Source of the DNA: Streptococcus sp. UBA6071
Lineage (GTDB): Bacteria; Bacillota; Bacilli; Lactobacillales; Streptococcaceae
Reading direction: 5' to 3'
NCBI GenBank assembly: GCA_002436115.1
Contig: DIXV01000012.1
Location: 4,775 to 20,287 of the forward strand
Length of the DNA stretch: 15,513 nt
The notes beneath the pieces were generated by a model. The model worked only from the letters and a program-made list of their open reading frames with translations. It had not been told where the DNA came from and did no database searches. Below, one piece after another: positions 9,262-15,513 of this stretch. Both the position numbers and the translations under genes were made by a program. The stretch's first letter is position 1; the number at the start of each line of letters is the position of its first letter.

Positions 9262-10082
9262 GCTATACTTATCAAAAGGATACTCCTTTTGAAGGGCAAG
9301 CCCTTTTTGATGTGGACATGACTATTGAAGATGGCTCTTACACAGCTTTAATTGGCCATACAGGTAGTGGAAAATCAACCATACTACAACTCTTGAATGG
9401 TCTAATTAAGCCAACGAAGGGTCAGGTACTTATTGATGATTTTACAATTACGCCAGATTCGAAAGATAAAGCCATAAAGCAAGTGCGTCAAAAAGTAGGA
9501 TTAGTTTTTCAATTTGCAGAAAGTCAGTTATTTGAGGAGACAGTTTTAAAGGATGTTGCTTTTGGTCCCCAAAATTTTGGGCGTTCTCAGGAAGAAGCTG
9601 AACAGATAGCGCGTGAAAAGCTAACTATTGTAGGTATATCTGAAGACTTATTTATGCGGAGCCCTTTTGAATTATCTGGTGGTCAGATGCGTCGAGTTGC
9701 TATTGCTGGTATTTTAGCTATGGAACCAAAGGTTTTGGTCTTGGACGAACCTACTGCTGGGTTAGATCCAGCCGGTCGACGGGAATTGATGCATTTATTT
9801 AAAGAGCTACATCAAGCTGGTATGACAATTGTGCTAGTAACGCATCTAATGGATGATGTGGCAGATTTTGCAGATCAGGTCTATGTTCTGGAAAAGGGAA
9901 GCTTGGTGAAATCAGGGCAACCACATCAGGTTTTTCAAGATCTTGGTTTTATGGAGGCAATTCAACTAGGCGTTCCAAAAGCGACACGCTTTGCTAAGGG
10001 ATTAGTTGATCAGGGCTATTCCTTTGACAAGGGATTGCCTATTAGTCTATCGGAATTAAGGGAGGCTTTACAAGATGGATAA
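9237..10082 (+). CDS. ecfA2: ECF transporter ATPase EcfA2
   Basis: The second ATPase of the ECF energizing module, 281 residues. Walker A GHTGSGKS is at residues 40-47, the Q-loop [12 protein letters not shown] near 91-102, signature LSGGQ at 146-150, and Walker [14 protein letters not shown] around 166-178. The N-terminal [11 protein letters not shown] and [10 protein letters not shown] are typical of EcfA2. It begins inside the last 25 bp of ecfA1. The nearest purine-rich SD (AAAGG, 9216-9220) is 16 nt away, so coupling to ecfA1 is likely. It overlaps ecfT by 8 bp. The strict overlap chain would keep the subunits at matched levels. Confidence 0.95.
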   Translation: MGITLQQVSYTYQKDTPFEGQALFDVDMTIEDGSYTALIGHTGSGKSTILQLLNGLIKPTKGQVLIDDFTITPDSKDKAIKQVRQKVGLVFQFAESQLFEETVLKDVAFGPQNFGRSQEEAEQIAREKLTIVGISEDLFMRSPFELSGGQMRRVAIAGILAMEPKVLVLDEPTAGLDPAGRRELMHLFKELHQAGMTIVLVTHLMDDVADFADQVYVLEKGSLVKSGQPHQVFQDLGFMEAIQLGVPKATRFAKGLVDQGYSFDKGLPISLSELREALQDG

Positions 10083-10872
10083 ACTCATTATAGGACGATA
10101 CATTCCAGGTCATTCTCTAATCCACCGCCTTGACCCACGCTGTAAACTCTTGTCAATGATTGTGTTTATTCTGATTGTTTTTTGGGCAAATAACTTGTCA
10201 ACGAATCTTCTTATGATTGCCTTCATAATAGGTTTAATATTACTTTCTCGAATAAACTTCTTTTTTTTCCTAGGTGGTTTAAAGCCTATGGTCGGATTGA
10301 TTTTATTTACAACTTTTTTTCAAGCCTTCTTTACAAGAGGAGGAGGAGATGTTTACTGGTCATTTTGGATTTTCCAACTGTCAAGTCAAGGTTTACAGCA
10401 AGCAGGCATTGTTTTTGTAAGGTTTGTTCTTATCATTTTCTTTTCAACGCTTTTGACCTTGACAACTATGCCCTTGAGTATTGCAGATGGTGTAGAGGCT
10501 TTATTGGGACCTTTGAATCGGTTTAAAATTCCTGTCCACGAAATTGGATTAATGCTCTCCATGAGCCTTCGATTTGTGCCAACTCTTATGGATGATACCA
10601 TAAGGATTATGAACGCCCAGAGGGCTAGAGGTGTGGATTTTAATGAGGGAAGTCTGTTGCAAAAGATTAAATCTATTATTCCAATTCTGATTCCTCTCTT
10701 TGCATCGTCTTTTAAGCGAGCAGATGCTCTAGCTACTGCTATGGAGGCAAGAGGTTATCAAGGTGGAACTGGACGAAGTAAGTACCGTGTTTTAGCTTGG
10801 CAGCTGAAAGACAGTTTAGCAATCTTGACACTTCTAGCCTTTGCTGTTCTGCTATTTTTTCTGAAAACTTGA
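10075..10872 (+). CDS. ecfT: ECF transporter transmembrane protein EcfT
   Basis: The membrane scaffold coupling the EcfA1/A2 ATPases to substrate-binding S components. The 265-residue protein has several hydrophobic segments (about 25-60, 70-88, 108-132, 200-212, 246-263). The two coupling-helix ARG signatures expected in EcfT are present, at residues 184-186 (QRARGVDF) and 225-227 (MEARGYQG). The N-terminal [18 protein letters not shown] is characteristic. SD GGGAGG (10060-10065) lies 9 nt before the ATG, inside ecfA2. No S component is encoded nearby, which fits a group II ECF system serving S proteins encoded elsewhere. Its TGA stop is inside the terminator stem that ends the operon. Confidence 0.95.
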   Translation: MDKLIIGRYIPGHSLIHRLDPRCKLLSMIVFILIVFWANNLSTNLLMIAFIIGLILLSRINFFFFLGGLKPMVGLILFTTFFQAFFTRGGGDVYWSFWIFQLSSQGLQQAGIVFVRFVLIIFFSTLLTLTTMPLSIADGVEALLGPLNRFKIPVHEIGLMLSMSLRFVPTLMDDTIRIMNAQRARGVDFNEGSLLQKIKSIIPILIPLFASSFKRADALATAMEARGYQGGTGRSKYRVLAWQLKDSLAILTLLAFAVLLFFLKT

Positions 10873-10897
10873 CAAGTTTGTCAAGTTTTATTTTTTT
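10864..10897 (+). terminator. Terminator of the rodZ-ecfT operon
   Basis: A perfect 11-bp stem, AAAACTTGACA (10864-10874) pairing with TGTCAAGTTTT (10879-10889), has a 4-nt AGTT loop. It is followed by A and seven T (10891-10897). The ecfT stop codon (10870-10872) lies within the left arm. Confidence 0.92.
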
Positions 10898-10927
10898 AAA
10901 AGCTTTGTTGTTCAAAATAAAATATCG

Positions 10928-10981
10928 TTGTCATTTTTGTAACATAATCATAAAGATATAGTAACAAATAGTGTGTATGAT
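10928..10981 (+). promoter_or_regulatory. Regulatory region of the LysM gene
   Basis: The 90 bp before the gene hold several TGT(A/T)A-like half-sites. The minus strand of 10928-10944 reads TGTTAC-N5-TGACAA, a partial match (about 10 of 12) to the WalR/VicR direct repeat TGTWAH-N5-TGTWAH. Candidate -10 boxes are TATAGT (10957-10962) and TATGAT (10976-10981), neither with a good -35, so an activator would be needed. WalR control of cell-wall hydrolases is known in Firmicutes; here it is inference. Confidence 0.35.
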
Positions 10982-11018
10982 AGGGAGAGTAAATAATATA
11001 GAACAAAGGAGCATAATC

Positions 11019-11639
11019 ATGCACTTTTCAACACAGCGTGGAATGAAATTCACACTATTAGGTATTACTTCTTTTGCAGCCTTGGCATTTTCTATCTCTG
11101 CCCAAGCAGAAACACACACCGTACAATCTGGTGACACATTGTCAGAAATTGCTGAAAAAAATAATCGCACCATTGACTATTTAGTCGCTATCAATAATCT
11201 CCAAGATCCAGACCATATTGTCTCTGGACAAGAATTGGAATTGGGTGATGGAGAAACTTTTCCTGCAACAGCCAATGCAGCTACTTCAACACCTGCATCT
11301 GTTTACAACTATTCTGAAAATACATATTATGGACAACAATCGGCAACTACCAATAGCAATGCAACAACTACACCAGTGTTGCCAAATGGCAATACTGCAG
11401 GTGCAACAGGTTCCTACGCAGCCTCTAAAATGGCAGAAGCGACAGGAGTGCCCGCATCTACTTGGGAATACATTATTGCACGTGAATCAAACGGGCAAGT
11501 AAATGCCTACAACCCTTCTGGTGCTTCAGGCCTTTTCCAAACCATGCCAGGTTGGGGGTCAACAGCAACAGTTGACGATCAAGTTCAGTCAGCCATCAAG
11601 GCTTACAATGCGCAGGGACTATCAGCTTGGGGCTATTAA
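11019..11639 (+). CDS. Secreted LysM / transglycosylase-like cell-wall protein
   Basis: A 206-residue exported protein. A signal peptide ends at SAQA (cleavage after residue 30). One LysM peptidoglycan-binding domain follows (residues ~32-76, [18 protein letters not shown]). A Thr/Ala/Asn-rich linker spans ~80-140. The C-terminal SLT-like module (~142-206) contains IIARESNG with candidate catalytic Glu156 and the [14 protein letters not shown] pattern. It ends abruptly in LSAWGY, as many IsaA/SceD-like and streptococcal LysM proteins do. It likely binds and perhaps trims septal peptidoglycan; activity is unproven. The start at 11019 has SD AAAGGAG (11005-11011) with 7-nt spacing and an immediate signal peptide. 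An upstream GTG at 10971 would bury the signal and is rejected. It is isolated from ecfT by the terminator at 10864-10897. Confidence 0.9.
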   Translation: MHFSTQRGMKFTLLGITSFAALAFSISAQAETHTVQSGDTLSEIAEKNNRTIDYLVAINNLQDPDHIVSGQELELGDGETFPATANAATSTPASVYNYSENTYYGQQSATTNSNATTTPVLPNGNTAGATGSYAASKMAEATGVPASTWEYIIARESNGQVNAYNPSGASGLFQTMPGWGSTATVDDQVQSAIKAYNAQGLSAWGY

Positions 11640-11657
11640 AATAGAAGCAAAGCAAAC

Positions 11658-11689
11658 AGTGTAAGATTTCAACGTTGAGATCTTACACT
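11658..11689 (+). terminator. Hairpin after the LysM gene (no U-tract)
   Basis: AGTGTAAGAT (11658-11667) pairs perfectly with ATCTTACACT (11680-11689). The 12-nt loop can fold further through TCA/TGA. Only CTTAATGACT follows, so termination may be partial and the downstream small ORF could be co-transcribed. Confidence 0.6.
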
Positions 11690-11721
11690 TAATGACTAGG
11701 TTAGCCATCTTAGAGGTATAT

Positions 11722-11820
11722 ATGAGATTCGTTATCAAGATCATCTCACGTATTTGCATTGTTATGCTATGTCTCATCCTCCTTGTTTTAGCAATACATA
11801 GATTTAACAGCTGCCGCTAA
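11722..11820 (+). CDS. Small hydrophobic peptide ORF (32 aa), possibly a gene remnant
   Basis: A short ORF of 32 codons begins with ATG 5 nt after a good SD (AGAGG, 11712-11716). The product has a basic start (MRFVIKIISR), one strongly hydrophobic segment (ICIVMLCLILLVLAI) and a basic end (HRFNSCR), so it could be a single-pass membrane peptide. I do not recognise it. It may instead be the N-terminus of a decayed longer gene: other frames continue with protein-like sequence to a stop at 11937-11939, directly before the strong terminator at 11945. No separate promoter is obvious; expression could come from read-through of the LysM gene. Confidence 0.4.
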   Translation: MRFVIKIISRICIVMLCLILLVLAIHRFNSCR

Positions 11821-11939
11821 AGACTTAATGAAATGAAATTGGACAGTGAAAGTATTAGAGAAATCTGACAGATTTGAGTCGTTACAATCAAGAAATAGAA
11901 GGTGTTACTGTTCGTTTAGCAATCTGGCATACCAATTAA
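11722..11939 (+). pseudogene. Candidate decayed short gene
   Basis: Three reading frames look protein-like in succession. The 32-codon frame starts at 11722. A second frame reads YIDLTAAAKDLMK before a stop at 11834-11836 and goes on with NWTVKVLEKS. A third frame, open from 11859, reads TDLSRYNQEIEGVTVRLAIW and ends at TAA 11937-11939, 5 nt before the terminator stem. This layout (SD and start at one end, stop plus terminator at the other) suggests one gene broken by frameshifts and a nonsense codon. The family is not recognised. Alternatives are a true 32-aa peptide plus untranslated RNA, or chance. Confidence 0.35.
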
Positions 11940-11944
11940 AAGAT

Positions 11945-11980
11945 AAAATCATCCTCAAAGTATTTGAGGGTGATTTTTTT
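11945..11980 (+). terminator. Strong rho-independent terminator
   Basis: A 15-bp stem with one T-G wobble, AAAATCATCCTCAAA (11945-11959) pairing with TTTGAGGGTGATTTT (11963-11977), has a 3-nt loop and a run of T at 11974-11980. It ends whatever transcript comes from the LysM/small-ORF side. The 15 A/T-flanked pairs could also work on the minus strand. Confidence 0.92.
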
Positions 11981-11989
11981 CAAAATTCC

Positions 11990-11998
11990 TGTTATAAT
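11990..11998 (+). promoter_or_regulatory. Extended -10 promoter upstream of mnmA
   Basis: TGT-TATAAT is a perfect extended -10 (TG at 11990-11991, TATAAT at 11993-11998). It starts 10 nt after the T-run of the preceding terminator. No good -35 fits at 16-18 nt. If used, transcription starts near 12005 and mnmA would have a leader of about 300 nt, or a separate small RNA is made. Confidence 0.55.
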
Positions 11999-13427
<1,429 letters not shown>

Positions 13428-13433
13428 GACAAA

Positions 13434-13451
13434 GTTTACACTTGTGTAAAC
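13434..13451. repeat. 18-bp dyad after mnmA
   Basis: GTTTACAC-TT-GTGTAAAC is a perfect 8-bp inverted repeat, 6 nt after the mnmA stop. The 2-nt spacer makes a stable RNA hairpin less likely than a DNA operator, though the inner pairs could open. I do not recognise a regulator for it. Confidence 0.5.
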
Positions 13452-13459
13452 CGAAATGT

Positions 13460-13496
13460 GTCAACTGAAGCAATTCTGATGTTTTCTTTAGTTGAC
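13460..13496 (+). terminator. Possible mnmA terminator hairpin
   Basis: GTCAACTGAAG (13460-13470) can pair with CTTTAGTTGAC (13486-13496) through 11 pairs including one G-T, around a 15-nt loop. The following TTTGATAGG is only weakly U-rich, so termination would be inefficient. The right arm overlaps the possible mnmG -35. Confidence 0.45.
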
Positions 13497-13518
13497 TTTG
13501 ATAGGATTTTGATAAAAT
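13492..13518 (+). promoter_or_regulatory. Possible mnmG promoter
   Basis: TTGACT (13492-13497) and TAAAAT (13513-13518) are spaced by 15 nt, shorter than ideal. A start near 13525 would give a leader of about 88 nt. The -10 sits in the loop of the GATAGGATT/AATCCTATC dyad. Confidence 0.4.
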
Positions 13519-13527
13519 AATCCTATC
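13500..13527. repeat. 28-bp dyad at the mnmG promoter
   Basis: GATAGGATT (13500-13508) and AATCCTATC (13519-13527) form a perfect 9-bp inverted repeat around a 10-nt AT-rich spacer. That spacer contains the candidate -10 TAAAAT. A dyad framing the -10 box is the usual layout of a repressor operator, but no regulator can be named. Confidence 0.5.
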
Positions 13528-13533
13528 TGGAGG

Positions 13534-13597
13534 TCAAAGCTCTTAGAACTTGTGCGTTTTTTCGTACATCTTCTACGGCTTTGATATTTTTAGTTTT
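13534..13597 (+). terminator. Structured leader with U-rich tail before mnmG
   Basis: A three-part stem forms: TCAAAGC/GCTTTGA (13534-13540 / 13578-13584), TAGAA/TTCTA (13544-13548 / 13571-13575) and TGTGCG/CGTACA with one G-U (13551-13556 / 13563-13568), around a TTTTTT loop. TATTTTTAGTTTT follows directly. This resembles a terminator or attenuator placed between the mnmG promoter and its SD (AAAGG, 13602-13606). Confidence 0.6.
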
Positions 13598-13612
13598 CTT
13601 GAAAGGAATAAA

Positions 13613-15513
13613 ATGGGAGAACAATTTAGAGAGCACTATGATGTCATTGTTATTGGAGCAGGACATGCAGGGGTTGAAGCAGCGTTGGCAAGCAGTCGGA
13701 TGGGCTGTCGGACCTTACTGGCTACCTTGAGTATTGAAATGGTGGCGTTTATGCCCTGTAATCCTTCAATAGGAGGTTCTGCTAAAGGGATAGTGGTTCG
13801 TGAGATTGATGCCTTAGGCGGGGAAATGGGTAAGAATATTGATAAAACATATATTCAAATGAAGATGCTCAATACAGGTAAGGGACCTGCTGTCAGAGCT
13901 TTGAGAGCCCAAGCGGATAAGGAACTTTACAGCCGAGAGATGCGTCAAGTAATCGAGCAACAAGAGAATTTAATCTTGCGTCAGACCATGATTAACGACA
14001 TATTGGTTGAAGATGGGCAGGTTGTGGGTGTTGAGACAGCGACACATCAACGCTATTCAGCAAAAACTGTTATTGTGACAACAGGAACAGCTCTCCGTGG
14101 TGAAATTATCATCGGAGACCTCAAGTATTCGTCAGGGCCAAACAATAGTCTTGCTTCTATAACACTAGCTGATAACCTAAAGAAGCTTGGTTTTGAAATT
14201 GGTCGCTTTAAGACAGGAACACCGCCTCGAGTTAAAGCGTCTTCTATCAATTATGCAGCGACAGAAATACAGCCAGGCGATAGCCTGCCGAATCATTTCT
14301 CGTTTGCCTCCAAAAACGAGGACTATAGGGCAGATCAAGTTCCTTGTTGGCTGACATATACGAATGCAACCAGTCATGAGATTATCAAGGAGAATCTACA
14401 TCGTGCACCAATGTTTTCAGGGATTGTTAAAGGGGTAGGGCCACGCTATTGTCCTTCTATCGAAGATAAAATTGTCCGCTTCTCAGACAAAGAGCGCCAT
14501 CAACTTTTCTTAGAACCTGAAGGACATCACACAGAGGAAGTGTATATCCAAGGTTTGTCAACTAGTTTGCCTGAGGACGTTCAAAAAGAGATGGTCCATT
14601 CAATTGCTGGTCTTGAGAAGGCTGAAATGATGAGGACTGGTTACGCTATTGAGTATGACATGATAATGCCTCACCAGCTTCGTGCAACGCTTGAGACCAA
14701 AAAGATTTCAGGTTTATTTACCGCTGGTCAAACCAATGGTACTTCGGGTTATGAGGAAGCCGCAGGTCAAGGCTTAGTTGCAGGAATTAACGCTGCACTT
14801 AAAGTCCAAGGAAAGCCAGAAATGATTCTTCAACGCAGCGATGCCTATATTGGAGTTATGATTGATGACTTGGTAACTAAAGGAACGGTAGAACCTTATC
14901 GTCTCTTGACAAGTCGAGCGGAGTATCGTTTGATCTTACGTCACGATAACGCTGATATGCGATTGACTGAACTTGGTCATGCGGTAGGATTAGTGACTGC
15001 TGATCGCTATGCTCTTTTTCAGCAACACAAAGAAGCATTTGATAAGGAGTTGACACGACTATCTTCAATCAAGTTGAAGCCAATCCCTGAAACAAATACT
15101 AAGATTGAGTCCCTAGGGTTTAAACCTCTAACAGATGCAGTAACCGCTAAAGAGTTTATGCGGCGTCAGGGTGTCACCTATCAGGATGTTGTAGCATTTA
15201 TTGGATTGCCTCCTATTCCCTTGTCAGCACGAACAATTGAGTTGCTTGAAATAGAGATTAAATACGAAGGTTATATAACAAAAGCCCTTGATCAGGTTGA
15301 GAAGATGAAGCGAATGGAAGAAAAAAGGATTCCAGCAGATATTGATTGGGATGATATCGATTCAATTGCAACAGAGGCTAGGCAAAAGTTTAAAATGATA
15401 ACCCCTGAAACCATTGGTCAGGCGAGTCGGATTTCTGGTGTAAATCCAGCAGACATTTCTATTCTGATGGTCTACTTAGAAGGTCGTAGCCGTTCCATTT
15501 CTAAAAAGAAAAA
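13613..15513 (+). CDS. mnmG: tRNA uridine-5-carboxymethylaminomethyl synthesis enzyme MnmG (partial)
   Basis: FAD-dependent enzyme that, with the GTPase MnmE, installs the carboxymethylaminomethyl group on C5 of wobble uridine 34. The frame is open from ATG 13613 to the window edge, 633 codons with no stop, about the full family length, so only the last few codons are missing. The dinucleotide-binding motif GAGHAG is at residues 15-20. The cysteine in MPCNPSIGG is C49, and that in RYCPSIEDK is C280, corresponding to the two conserved family cysteines. Also present are [30 protein letters not shown] and the C-terminal tRNA-binding helices ending in [24 protein letters not shown] is 6 nt from the ATG. 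It is the former gidA. Confidence 0.97.
   Translation, partial: MGEQFREHYDVIVIGAGHAGVEAALASSRMGCRTLLATLSIEMVAFMPCNPSIGGSAKGIVVREIDALGGEMGKNIDKTYIQMKMLNTGKGPAVRALRAQADKELYSREMRQVIEQQENLILRQTMINDILVEDGQVVGVETATHQRYSAKTVIVTTGTALRGEIIIGDLKYSSGPNNSLASITLADNLKKLGFEIGRFKTGTPPRVKASSINYAATEIQPGDSLPNHFSFASKNEDYRADQVPCWLTYTNATSHEIIKENLHRAPMFSGIVKGVGPRYCPSIEDKIVRFSDKERHQLFLEPEGHHTEEVYIQGLSTSLPEDVQKEMVHSIAGLEKAEMMRTGYAIEYDMIMPHQLRATLETKKISGLFTAGQTNGTSGYEEAAGQGLVAGINAALKVQGKPEMILQRSDAYIGVMIDDLVTKGTVEPYRLLTSRAEYRLILRHDNADMRLTELGHAVGLVTADRYALFQQHKEAFDKELTRLSSIKLKPIPETNTKIESLGFKPLTDAVTAKEFMRRQGVTYQDVVAFIGLPPIPLSARTIELLEIEIKYEGYITKALDQVEKMKRMEEKRIPADIDWDDIDSIATEARQKFKMITPETIGQASRISGVNPADISILMVYLEGRSRSISKKK

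Noticed and set aside
11474..11489. Second parS-like sequence in the LysM gene (TATTGCACGTGAATCA)
   Set aside because: It has three mismatches to consensus, two of which are not matched in the opposite arm and break the palindrome. A CACGTG core at this level is expected by chance.
14053..15068. Minus-strand ORFs across mnmG
   Set aside because: They are antisense shadows of the mnmG frame, which is open and full of family motifs.

Overview
The window looks like a stretch of a low-GC Firmicute chromosome, almost certainly Streptococcus. It carries the streptococcal set guaB, recF with an S4-domain YaaA, the M16 pair yfmF/yfmH, rodZ, pgsA, ecfA1-ecfA2-ecfT, a secreted LysM protein, mnmA and mnmG. 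Shine-Dalgarno (SD) sites are strong, several promoters are TG-extended, and intergenic regions are AT-rich. The species cannot be fixed from the sequence; a pyogenic-group streptococcus is my guess. The guaB/recF neighbourhood and a near-consensus ParB site (parS) inside ecfA1 suggest the origin-proximal part of the chromosome.

Layout. 1-217: promoter and leader of guaB, with a possible divergent gene starting off the left edge. 218-1699: guaB. 1700-1892: dyad-rich spacer. 1893-2768: a GRP-family sugar permease. 2784-2828: bidirectional terminator. 2811-4279 (minus strand): yaaA-recF, convergent with the permease. 4280-4407: divergent promoters. 4408-6944: yfmF-yfmH, overlapping by 4 bp. 6948-10872: rodZ-pgsA-ecfA1-ecfA2-ecfT, tightly packed and closed by a strong terminator at 10864-10897. 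11019-11639: secreted LysM/transglycosylase-like protein. 11690-12305: no intact conventional gene, but a 32-codon membrane-peptide ORF or decayed gene, a strong terminator, an extended -10 promoter and a leader of about 300 nt. 12306-13427: mnmA. 13428-13612: four consecutive inverted repeats. 13613-right edge: mnmG, essentially full length but cut before its stop.

How the genes work together. GuaB commits IMP to guanine nucleotides. RecF handles recombination at gaps. YfmF/YfmH are an inactive/active peptidase-like pair. RodZ and PgsA serve envelope elongation and phospholipid synthesis. EcfA1/A2/T form the shared energizing module for vitamin and metal uptake; no substrate-binding S component is encoded here. 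MnmA and MnmG modify the same tRNA wobble uridine (2-thiolation and the 5-carboxymethylaminomethyl group).

The most notable non-coding signals are the parS-like site in ecfA1, the structured leader with a U-rich tail before mnmG, and the long leader plus decayed gene before mnmA. I did not find a wholly new multi-gene system; most of the window is conserved core genome.
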